From positions 1 through 6,314 of the forward strand of contig JAEYUA010000176.1 in the NCBI GenBank assembly GCA_023433755.1: DNA of 6,314 bases, written 5' to 3'. Numbering within the stretch: the first letter of the stretch is position 1; each line of letters starts with the position of its first letter. The position numbers were made by a program, and so were the translations under genes. The stretch is from Bacteroidota bacterium (GTDB lineage Bacteria; Bacteroidota; Bacteroidia; Chitinophagales; Chitinophagaceae). The notes below the pieces were generated by a model. It saw only the letters and a program-made list of their open reading frames with translations, was not told the origin of the DNA and did not search any database. Shown here piece after piece: positions 1-4,815 of the stretch.

Positions 1-13
1 GGGCTAACGTAAG

Positions 14-80
14 TAACATAATATCCCTTATCGTAACTCCGCTTACTATTCATTACAGAACAATGAGCGTGATGGCTCGC
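14..80 (+). repeat. Dispersed repeat, copy 1
   Basis: Left arm of the fold-back. It aligns to copy 2 at 1874-1940 in the same orientation over 67 bases with one small compensating gap on each side, about three quarters identical by eye. Shared blocks include CATAATAT, GTAACTmCGCTTAC and an identical CGTGATGGCTCGC-type end. Confidence 0.6.
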
Positions 81-190
81 AAGTAATTAAAACGATTTTG
101 CGAAGCAGTTAGCCAAGAGCTTTTTAACGGCTTGCAAAATCGTTTTAATTCCTTGCTCGCACGCTACGCCGATAAGGGCATTTTATGTTA
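14..190. repeat. Long imperfect fold-back (inverted repeat) element
   Basis: Four paired blocks nest around one centre: 14-33 with 170-190 (TAACATAA...CTTATCG against its near-perfect complement), 67-71 with 160-164, 79-83 with 152-156, and a perfect 17-bp pair 85-101 with 134-150. The loop is 102-133. The left arm carries about 30 extra bases (34-66) unmatched on the right. No ORF lies inside. This gives a MITE-like or structured-repeat shape. The remaining gene-free bases to 322 contain only a G-rich degenerate GAGG repeat (246-289). Confidence 0.6.
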
Positions 191-322
191 AACAGGCGCA
201 CCGCACTATCCTCTGCTCTTTTGTATTTTTTTGCTGGGCTTCTTTGGAGGTCGTTATTGTGAGGGTCGTTTAGAGGTATATTAGAGGGGTTGGCTGGAAG
301 GCAGAATGTTATCATTGAAATG

Positions 323-345
323 AAAAAACCTCCTGTTTAGGGAGG
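323..345 (-). terminator. Terminator of the two-gene operon
   Basis: Read leftward, CCTCC - CTAAACA - GGAGG forms a stem-loop followed by TTTTTTCATTTC. It begins 7 bases after the stop codon of the 105-aa gene. This is the classic intrinsic-terminator form; the rightward reading has no T tract. Confidence 0.8.
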
Positions 346-352
346 CTTCTAA

Positions 353-670
353 TTATCTTTGTTGAGCACTTTGATGTGTTGCATCTACGTATGCGCCATC
401 TTTCCAATTCTTATTATCTTCTAGCCATTTGCCTAATGGCGTGAGAAACCCAAATCTTAAAGCTACGGCAACGGCCTGCTCTAAGCATATTTGCCCTGGC
501 TCAATCTCTCTAACCATTACACTTCGTCTGTAAATGGCAGACTGGCCTATTTGAACAAAAGTTGTAGTAGATCCAACTTTTATAATCCCATCATTTGCGA
601 GCTTACCACTCTGATTTACATGATTTTCTATAAATCCTATATCAACTGTTGGGTAAAACGAATCGGGCAT
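353..670 (-). CDS. Hypothetical protein, partner of the HicB-like gene (candidate toxin)
   Basis: A 105-residue protein whose ATG overlaps the stop of the preceding gene by one base (TAATG), so translation is probably coupled by termination and reinitiation; no Shine-Dalgarno is visible. The N-terminal half looks beta-rich (VDIGFIENHV, GIIKVGSTTTFVQIG, SAIYRRSVMVREIEPGQI). It is followed by a helix with a small-residue face (CLEQAVAVALRFGFLTPLGKWLED) and a polar, Q- and H-containing tail. There is no signal peptide and no membrane segment. It lacks the compact HicA dsRBD-like fold signature (conserved G-H-K motif near a glycine-rich turn), so it is not a recognisable HicA. A strong terminator lies 7 bases after its stop, so this is the last gene of the operon. 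Family not recognised; a toxin role is inferred only from gene order, size, coupling and the upstream operator-like array. Confidence 0.65.
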   Translation of the reverse strand: MPDSFYPTVDIGFIENHVNQSGKLANDGIIKVGSTTTFVQIGQSAIYRRSVMVREIEPGQICLEQAVAVALRFGFLTPLGKWLEDNKNWKDGAYVDATHQSAQQR

Positions 671-1053
671 TATGCAATTGCTAGATGGGGATTTACGTAA
701 TTTTCTCCGGTTTCTAGGATTCTTTCTAAAACCGCATCTGGGTCATCAATATTATAACCTAAAACAGGCTCTCCACTTTCATTATCTGAATGTACCCAGT
801 TTAAAGCCTCAAGTTCCTTTTCAATACCTTGCCCAAATCTTTCTGAAATTATACAAAATGAAATTATGGCTTCTTCTATAGCCTTCTCGGCATCGTTATC
901 ATCTTTCGCAATGGTTTTAATACCAAGCACGGGCAGTTCAACAATTAAATTGCCGTGCTCGGAAATTTTATTCCAAATCGGCATTTGAACCGAAATAGAA
1001 CTCAATTTTCCACCCTCACGGGTAATTTTAATATTGGCCTCTTGTACTCTCAT
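670..1053 (-). CDS. HicB-like small protein, candidate antitoxin (first gene of two-gene operon)
   Basis: A 127-residue protein. An in-frame TAA lies 18 bases before the ATG, so the start is well fixed. Residues 33-82 (HGNLIVELPVLGIKTIAKDD, then AEKAIEEAIISFCIISERFG) resemble the beta-beta-beta-alpha core of HicB antitoxins: a strand ending in a 'LPxLGIKT' turn, then a helix with an EEAI pattern. This is a resemblance in pattern only. The C-terminal part (87-127, WVHSDNESGEPVLGYNIDDP onward) shows no helix-turn-helix or ribbon-helix-helix that I can name. Its stop and the next gene's start overlap as TAATG, implying coupled translation. A TAGATTTG promoter element and a palindromic array lie just upstream, fitting autoregulation. 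It is AT-richer than the gyrA block, suggesting accessory or acquired DNA. Alternative: an unrelated conserved small protein. Confidence 0.7.
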   Translation of the reverse strand: MRVQEANIKITREGGKLSSISVQMPIWNKISEHGNLIVELPVLGIKTIAKDDNDAEKAIEEAIISFCIISERFGQGIEKELEALNWVHSDNESGEPVLGYNIDDPDAVLERILETGENYVNPHLAIA

Positions 1054-1076
1054 TTTGAATTGAAGGGTTTAATAAA

Positions 1077-1103
1077 AGAACAAAATGTTCTAGTATTAGA
1101 ACA
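1077..1103. promoter_or_regulatory. Operator-like palindromic array (three AGAACA/TGTTCT half-sites)
   Basis: AGAACA (1077-1082), TGTTCT (1086-1091) and AGAACA (1098-1103) alternate in orientation. TGTTCTA - gtat - TAGAACA is a perfect 7-bp-arm inverted repeat (1086-1103), and AGAACA - aaa - TGTTCT a second, 6-bp one sharing the middle half-site. The array overlaps the end of the -7 element and the predicted transcript start, where a repressor would block transcription. By position it suits autoregulation by the operon product. Confidence 0.5.
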
Positions 1104-1109
1104 AATCTA
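1102..1109 (-). promoter_or_regulatory. Promoter -7 element (TAnnTTTG) of the two-gene operon
   Basis: The leftward sequence TAGATTTG matches the Bacteroidota -7 consensus TAnnTTTG exactly. It would give a transcript start near 1095 and a leader of about 40 bases before the ATG at 1053. The expected -33 TTTG is not well conserved (TTATTTAG is found about there), so the promoter may be weak or factor-dependent. Confidence 0.55.
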
Positions 1110-1119
1110 TACAAAAATC

Positions 1120-1200
1120 ACACTAAATAACACTTTATGGCGCTTTTGTAACACACTTTAGCTAAGCGTTTAGTTAAAGCAATAAGTAGCTATTTAGTGT
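1120..1200. repeat. Inverted repeat with nested hairpin upstream of the two-gene operon
   Basis: ACACTAAATA (1120-1129) and TATTTAGTGT (1191-1200) are perfect 10-bp inverted copies 61 bases apart. Between them CTTTAGCTAA - gcg - TTTAGTTAAAG (about 1156-1178) forms a nested stem with one G-T pair. The element lies just upstream of the operon promoter. The gene-free stretch 1054-1373 otherwise holds the operon promoter and operator, a short TAGAT/ATCTA hairpin near 1256-1272 and the small ORF's terminator. Confidence 0.5.
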
Positions 1201-1269
1201 TATCCAATATAAAATTACACCTTTATAGTGACTTATGCTATAAGTGGGTTATAATTTAGATAAAACATC

Positions 1270-1277
1270 TATTTTTG
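1270..1277 (+). promoter_or_regulatory. Possible rightward promoter -7 element
   Basis: TATTTTTG on the + strand fits TAnnTTTG. A transcript starting near 1285 and ending at the hairpin at 1428-1451 would be about 165 bases and antisense to the 3' end and terminator of the small ORF. The motif is short, the region is AT-rich and no -33 TTTG is seen, so chance is a real possibility. Confidence 0.25.
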
Positions 1278-1320
1278 CCTATCTTAGTGACCGAAATAAT
1301 CTTTGATTATATTCGTTCTA

Positions 1321-1360
1321 TAAATGAAAAAGCCCCGAAGTGCTGTAAACACTCAGGGCT
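1321..1360 (-). terminator. Terminator after the small ORF
   Basis: Leftward, AGCCC pairs with GGGCT, continuing through a mismatch and a one-base bulge into CACT/AGTG-type pairs around a ctgtaaa-type loop. The stem is followed by TTTTCATTTA. It starts 14 bases after the small ORF's stop. Its tail (TTTTTCATTT) is the same as that of the terminator at 323-345. Confidence 0.7.
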
Positions 1361-1373
1361 CCTTTCAGGATAG

Positions 1374-1607
1374 CTAAAAGAGTAAGCGGATCAGATCAAT
1401 AACACTCTTAATAGCAGAAACGATACTCCCTGCAACTTTGCAGGGTTTTTCTATTCTGTCCCAAATGTCCCTTTTGGGAGGAATAGAGGATGGTGAATTC
1501 ATAGATATACTACTCCAAGGGTTTAACGCGTTCCACCAAACGCACTCTTCGTAGCTTTTTTGGGAACCATCCGATCCCTCATGTTTTCTTTTCTCACATA
1601 TATGCAT
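1374..1607 (-). CDS. Small ORF with hydrophobic C-terminal helix, unknown (possible toxin-like peptide)
   Basis: A 77-residue ORF from the ATG at 1607; a TTG at 1619 would add four residues, and an in-frame TGA lies further upstream. An internal ATG also gives a 42-residue version starting MNSPSSIPPKRDIWDRI. The N-terminal half is polar, with three Trp (WW, then NPWSS); the last 20 residues (VAGSIVSAIKSVIDLIRLLF) form a hydrophobic, amphipathic helix. A candidate promoter (1648-1655) and a terminator starting 14 bases after the stop frame it as a separate transcription unit. No family is recognised. Caution: the ORF contains strong hairpins (1428-1445, 1459-1479), so the region could instead be a structured RNA with a chance ORF. 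It could also be a type I toxin-like peptide; both are inference. Confidence 0.35.
   Translation of the reverse strand: MHICEKRKHEGSDGSQKSYEECVWWNALNPWSSISMNSPSSIPPKRDIWDRIEKPCKVAGSIVSAIKSVIDLIRLLF
1428..1451 (+). terminator. Rightward terminator-like hairpin inside the small ORF
   Basis: CCCTGCAA - ct - TTGCAGGG is a perfect 8-bp stem (in practice a 7-bp stem with a 4-base loop) followed by TTTTTCT on the + strand. The leftward reading has no T tract. No rightward gene precedes it. It would end an antisense transcript across the 3' part of the small ORF. Confidence 0.6.
1459..1479. repeat. Hairpin inside the small ORF
   Basis: TCCCAAA / TTTGGGA, a 7-bp perfect inverted repeat with a 7-base loop, lies 8 bases beyond the terminator-like hairpin. 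It has no T tract. It adds to the impression that this stretch is selected for RNA structure. Confidence 0.5.
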
Positions 1608-1647
1608 ATCCGAAAACAACAGATATGCTGGGTTTGTCTGAAGTGAT

Positions 1648-1655
1648 CAAATATA
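1648..1655 (-). promoter_or_regulatory. Candidate promoter -7 element for the small ORF
   Basis: Leftward TATATTTG fits TAnnTTTG. The transcript start would be near 1641, about 34 bases before the ATG at 1607. There is no TTTG at the right -33 spacing; a perfect dyad occupies that place instead. Confidence 0.45.
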
Positions 1656-1661
1656 AATTAT

Positions 1662-1679
1662 TTAGCAAACATTTGCTAA
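1662..1679. promoter_or_regulatory. Perfect 8-bp dyad upstream of the small ORF promoter
   Basis: TTAGCAAA - ca - TTTGCTAA is a perfect inverted repeat with a 2-base centre, the shape of a dimeric regulator site. It ends 6 bases upstream of the TATATTTG element and so lies between the -7 and -33 positions. Confidence 0.45.
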
Positions 1680-1689
1680 TACAATTAGG

Positions 1690-1712
1690 CCCACATTCTG
1701 TGGGTTTCTTTC
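1690..1712 (+). terminator. Rightward terminator-like hairpin upstream of the small ORF
   Basis: CCCACA - ttc - TGTGGG is followed by TTTCTTTC on the + strand. No rightward ORF of note precedes it. It may end an antisense transcript, or insulate the downstream region. Confidence 0.55.
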
Positions 1713-1788
1713 AATAAATTAAACTAGGAAAACCGATAATTTTGCAGCCCTTTTCAAAGTATGGAGACTAGCCCTCACGGGCTTTATT

Positions 1789-1822
1789 CGCTTTGCCCTC
1801 AAACGGGCGGCAGCGATTTTTG
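1789..1822 (+). terminator. Weaker rightward terminator-like hairpin
   Basis: CGCT tt GCCC - tcaaac - GGGC ggc AGCG, a two-part stem with an internal loop, is followed by ATTTTTG. A smaller hairpin AGCCC - tcac - GGGCT (1770-1783) lies just before it. There is no gene on this strand upstream, so its role is unclear. Confidence 0.35.
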
Positions 1823-1873
1823 CTATTATTAAAAAATTACAACAAGGCAGGCCACACACAGCCCCAACCTGAT

Positions 1874-1940
1874 TAGCATAATATAGTCTTATAGTAACTA
1901 CGCTTACGTTTCATCGAATAGAGTGTTCGTGATGGCTCGC
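1874..1940 (+). repeat. Dispersed repeat, copy 2
   Basis: Direct copy of 14-80. Both contain GTAA - ctmcgc - TTAC and end with GATGGCTCGC. Unlike copy 1 it has no matching inverted right arm nearby, so it is a partial or solo arm. The rest of 1620-2063 has the dyad, promoter and hairpins listed, plus a 9-mer CCTCCCGTA repeated at 1980 and 2007; I see no gene. Confidence 0.6.
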
Positions 1941-2063
1941 ATTGACCGGAACACGTAAGTCTTGGTTTTGTGCCCATTACCTCCCGTAGACATCCAGTCT
2001 TCCTTTCCTCCCGTAATTAAATACATAAGATTCCCTATCTTTCTATTGCCTAACCCATGATTT

Positions 2064-2297
2064 ATGATCTACGTTTTATTTGATGACCAGTTGAGCCTGA
2101 CCGACCTGGAAAAAAAAGAACAAGCCAATGGTACACGGGAAAGATTAAAACCGGTGCAGGAGGCTTTTCCCGGCGCGGATTTAACTGCTATCTGGGACAA
2201 GGACGGAATCCTCCATCTCCAGTCTTCCAATCTAGAAGTAATGGAATATGCAAAGCAGCATATCTACAGCAACCGCATGCAGGACCTTTTTTTATAA
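2064..2297 (+). CDS. Small protein of unknown function, convergent with the TPR gene
   Basis: A 77-residue, soluble, mixed-charge protein starting MIYVLFDDQLSLTDLEKKEQ. An in-frame TGA lies 6 bases before the ATG, so this is the earliest possible ATG start. The layout suggests a short beta strand, a charged helix (DLEKKEQANGTRERLKPVQEAF), two strands around IWDKDGILHLQSS, and a C-terminal helix (NLEVMEYAKQHIYSNRMQDLFL). There is no signal peptide or membrane segment. Base composition resembles the gyrA side rather than the AT-rich left part. Its stop (2295-2297) directly abuts the TPR gene's stop on the other strand, giving a 6-bp tail-to-tail overlap. No convincing TAnnTTTG promoter was found in the 120 bases upstream. 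I do not recognise a family. It is probably a real gene because of its amphipathic pattern and length, but this is not certain. Confidence 0.6.
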   Translation: MIYVLFDDQLSLTDLEKKEQANGTRERLKPVQEAFPGADLTAIWDKDGILHLQSSNLEVMEYAKQHIYSNRMQDLFL

Positions 2298-3530
2298 TGC
2301 TGCAAGCCTGGCCTTGTAATATTCCTGGCGTTCGCTGTCTTTTTTATACTGGTAATAATTGATGACCTGGTTCAGTACCTGGCGGCACTGCTCCCTGTTG
2401 GATGGATCCATGCCTTCCCGGGAATAGAGAGAATAAGTCTTCAGGGAAATTTTCAACAACTCTTCATACTTCTGGGCCAGTTTTACCTGGAGGTTCTTTT
2501 TTTTCTGTTGTGCCGCTACGGTTTCATCTTCAATTTCATTAATGGCATCTTCCACATCATACAACTGGTTGAGCACATGCTGCGACAGGATATAATGCAC
2601 CCTGGCGTGGTTGCTGTCCTGTTTCACCAGCCTATTGAGCAATTGTCCCAGCTTCTCCTGGCGCGGCTGGTAATCCGCCGGCTTCTGCCGGTCGTACACG
2701 TAATTGAAAAGTTCAGTTGCGTAGTTCAATCCCAGCATAAAACTACCCGGGTATTTCTGCACCATGTATTCAAACCTGGCCAACCTTTCTTTTTGCTCTC
2801 TCGGATTGCCCAGTTCAAGTTTGATCCAGTAATCTTCATCCTGGAAAACCTGGCGACCGGTATTAAGGTAGCGCGCAGCCTTAACCGCGTCCTGTCTGCC
2901 ATGGAAATACTGGTACAGTAAAGTGTAAACCGCTTTGTACTCCTCTCCTGTCATTTTCCAACCTGCCAATCTTTCGAAATAAGAAATGGCTTCTTCTTCC
3001 CTGCCTGATAGATAGGCCGAAAAAGCTGTCAGGCTGATCAACTGGGTATCGGTGGCGGGGAGAAATTTTCCATTGAAGGAAAACTGTTTTTTTACTATAT
3101 AGTTTTCCGTTTCCAGCGCTGCCCTGAAATAACCATAAGCCAGGGAGTATTCCTGCCTCTCATAGAATTCGAGTCCCCGGTTGAGACCCAGGTCGAAAAG
3201 ATGGAACAGGCCCACATTATTATCGGGCTTCATCAGCGCATTGGATGGATCAAGCTCCTGGTATTTTTTGTAACTGCTCAGGGATTCCAATAATAATTCT
3301 GTGCGAAGGGAATCCTGCCTCCTAACCGATTCAGCACAGGCCAGTCCCCTGTAATACCAGAGTGCCGGCACCTGCCGGTGCACATTCAGTTGCAGCAGGC
3401 TGTCAGCCAGGTAGCGGGCTGATTCATGATCATTGGCGGCAATAAGCTTTTGCACAGCCTGTACGGGTTGTGCAAAAGCATTCAGTGAGATCAATACACT
3501 AAAGAGTAAGATTAGTTTTGGCTGGTTCAT
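2292..3530 (-). CDS. Secreted tetratricopeptide-repeat-type protein (paralog 2)
   Basis: A 412-residue protein with a Sec signal peptide: hydrophobic core at about 6-16 and probable cleavage after A20 (AFA|Q). It has no lipobox. The mature part is helical and TPR-like: 27-92 (LIAANDHESARYLADSLLQL, then LWYYRGLACAES and LSSYKKYQELDPS), 116-141, 166-190 (LTAFSAYLSGREEEAISYFERL) and 296-320. It aligns end to end with the upstream neighbour: EDYWIKLELG matches EDLWVDYEMG, KYPGSFMLGLNYATELFNY matches KYPNNFVAALNHGVELYNY, and YDVED is at residues 324-328 in both. The two have diverged well below half identity by eye. It lies 17 bp after the paralog, but a terminator-like hairpin spans the junction, so expression may depend on readthrough or on a promoter inside the upstream gene. 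Its stop overlaps the end of the convergent small gene. Function unknown beyond probable protein binding in the periplasm. Confidence 0.91.
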   Translation of the reverse strand: MNQPKLILLFSVLISLNAFAQPVQAVQKLIAANDHESARYLADSLLQLNVHRQVPALWYYRGLACAESVRRQDSLRTELLLESLSSYKKYQELDPSNALMKPDNNVGLFHLFDLGLNRGLEFYERQEYSLAYGYFRAALETENYIVKKQFSFNGKFLPATDTQLISLTAFSAYLSGREEEAISYFERLAGWKMTGEEYKAVYTLLYQYFHGRQDAVKAARYLNTGRQVFQDEDYWIKLELGNPREQKERLARFEYMVQKYPGSFMLGLNYATELFNYVYDRQKPADYQPRQEKLGQLLNRLVKQDSNHARVHYILSQHVLNQLYDVEDAINEIEDETVAAQQKKKNLQVKLAQKYEELLKISLKTYSLYSREGMDPSNREQCRQVLNQVINYYQYKKDSERQEYYKARLAAL

Positions 3531-3540
3531 GAAAGAAAAA

Positions 3541-3563
3541 AAAGCAGTTATTTCAACTGCTTT
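3541..3563 (-). terminator. Intergenic terminator/attenuator between the two TPR paralogs
   Basis: Read leftward, a 9-bp perfect stem AAAGCAGTT / AACTGCTTT with loop GAAAT is followed by a T-rich tract (TTTTTTTCTTTC). The stem contains the last codons (CAG TTG AAA) and stop (TAA) of the first TPR gene, and the T tract runs to the ATG of the second. The rightward reading also gives a stem, with a poorer T run. It is either a true terminator that makes the second paralog independent, or a leaky attenuator setting the ratio of the two. Confidence 0.75.
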
Positions 3564-4795
3564 AATTTATCCTGGTAGAATGTTACTTTATCGTTCTGCT
3601 TTTTACGCGTGTAGTAATCAATCATCTGGTTGATTACCCTGCGGTAGTTGGCTTTATCCTGGGCTTTCAGCGTGGCTTCATCCTTCACAAAATTATCATA
3701 GGCCTGCTGCGTATAAGTGTACATGTTCTCGTAATGCTGATCCATGCGTGCATTCAGCTCTTTCTTTTTTGCTACATCCGCTGCAGTTGTACCCCTAATA
3801 TTCCTTACACTGTCTTCCACATCATAAATCCTGTTCACGTAGAACTGCGACATGATATAAGTAGCATGGTGGGATCCTGGATTCAGCGCAATGGCTCTTT
3901 CAAGTGCTGCCTTCGTGGTTTCCTGGGATTCCACATAGTTGGCAGGTTTGGGATCACTAAAGAAAGTATAGTTGTACAATTCAACACCATGGTTGAGTGC
4001 GGCCACAAAATTATTAGGGTATTTTTTTACCAGTGTTTCATAACTGGCCAGCTTTTTTTCACGGATAGGACTCATGGCACCCATCTCGTAATCCACCCAA
4101 AGATCTTCATACGCAGGGAACGCGGTTTCATTGATCTGCAGGTAACGCAAGGCTTCAGCCGTATCTTTTGTGTTTTCCAGGTGGTAATTGATCATATACC
4201 TGTAAGCATCCAGGTAAGTGGTATCAAAAATATTGTTGGTAATCAGTTTGTCGTAATACTTCACGGCAATTTCAGGCTTCTGTGCATTCTGGGCGGCAAA
4301 ACCTGCATAGATGTTGGCCGTGGTATCAAACTTCACATCAGTCAGTTTGTTATTGGAAAGCAGTTCGAAAGAGGCGATAGCTCCATCAAAAGCAGTGACT
4401 GCATCCAGGTATTTTTTCTCCTGGAAATTTTTAACACCTGACCGGAAATAATCAGAATAGATGGCGAAGGCTGTTTTGTGTCCTTCGAAAGTGGAACGCA
4501 ACATGCGTTTGGATTCTTCCTTGGCCTGCTCCAGTTCAAAGTATTTTTTCATTGCCTCAAGTGCCACCGGGAGTTCCGCGGGGTTTTCGAGTGACATGTT
4601 ATAATGGATCACGGCTTTGAAAAAATGAGCATCGGCATTGTTCTGGTGCTTGGGGTCAGCAAGTACCTTGTCCAGTTTTTCCTTGGCCTCTCCGAATTTC
4701 TTTTTTTCGATCTTCTCCTGGATGTCATCCAGTTTTTGTGCAAAAACGCCGGAAAAAGAAGCGGCAAGCAATAAGGATAATAAGAGTTTTCGCAT
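3548..4795 (-). CDS. Secreted tetratricopeptide-repeat-type protein (paralog 1, gyrA-linked)
   Basis: A 415-residue protein with a clear Sec signal peptide: MRK, a leucine-rich core at residues 4-12, and probable cleavage after A19 (VFA|Q). There is no lipobox cysteine, so it is probably periplasmic. The rest is almost wholly alpha-helical with TPR-like helix pairs: about 34-90 (FGEAKEKLDKVLADP, then ADAHFFKAVIHYNMS), 122-147 (VKNFQEKKYLDAVTAFDGAI), 160-225 (YAGFAAQNAQKPEIAVKYYDKLI) and 290-320 (ALERAIALNPGSHHATYIMSQ). A YDVED motif lies at 324-328, and the C-terminus is DYYTRKKQNDKVTFYQDKLKQLK-like. TPRs are protein-binding scaffolds; no catalytic motif is seen and the partner is unknown. 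The start is the ATG 20 bp after the gyrA stop, with an A-rich leader and no Shine-Dalgarno, as usual in Bacteroidota. It shares its whole architecture with the next gene, so the pair looks like a tandem duplication. Gene certain; role unknown. Confidence 0.92.
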   Translation of the reverse strand: MRKLLLSLLLAASFSGVFAQKLDDIQEKIEKKKFGEAKEKLDKVLADPKHQNNADAHFFKAVIHYNMSLENPAELPVALEAMKKYFELEQAKEESKRMLRSTFEGHKTAFAIYSDYFRSGVKNFQEKKYLDAVTAFDGAIASFELLSNNKLTDVKFDTTANIYAGFAAQNAQKPEIAVKYYDKLITNNIFDTTYLDAYRYMINYHLENTKDTAEALRYLQINETAFPAYEDLWVDYEMGAMSPIREKKLASYETLVKKYPNNFVAALNHGVELYNYTFFSDPKPANYVESQETTKAALERAIALNPGSHHATYIMSQFYVNRIYDVEDSVRNIRGTTAADVAKKKELNARMDQHYENMYTYTQQAYDNFVKDEATLKAQDKANYRRVINQMIDYYTRKKQNDKVTFYQDKLKQLK

Positions 4796-4815
4796 TGTTC
4801 TTTGTTTTTATAAAA

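Noticed and set aside
1..193. Resemblance of the fold-back to an integron attC site (an AAC near the left end, GTTAAAC at 187-193, imperfect palindrome between).
   Set aside because: GTTAAAC fits GTTRRRY, but the left end does not give a proper RYYYAAC partner; copy 2 has no matching R' side; and no integrase is in the window.
246..289. G-rich GAGG repeats (GGTCGTT twice 15 bases apart, TAGAGG twice 11 bases apart) as a tandem repeat or G-quadruplex.
   Set aside because: The units are too degenerate and unevenly spaced, and the G runs are mostly two or three bases; nothing functional can be supported.
353..670. Calling the 105-aa protein HicA because it follows a HicB-like gene.
   Set aside because: It is longer than typical HicA, and the conserved small-domain G-H-K motif is missing.
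1980..2015. Direct 9-mer CCTCCCGTA at 1980 and 2007 as a CRISPR-like or iteron array.
   Set aside because: There are only two copies of a short motif, with no further units and no related gene nearby.
2508..2921. Long open frame on the + strand within the second TPR gene, and a similar one at 3734-4441 within the first.
   Set aside because: These are antisense shadows: composition is explained by the TPR genes on the other strand, which have signal peptides, paralogy and operon context.
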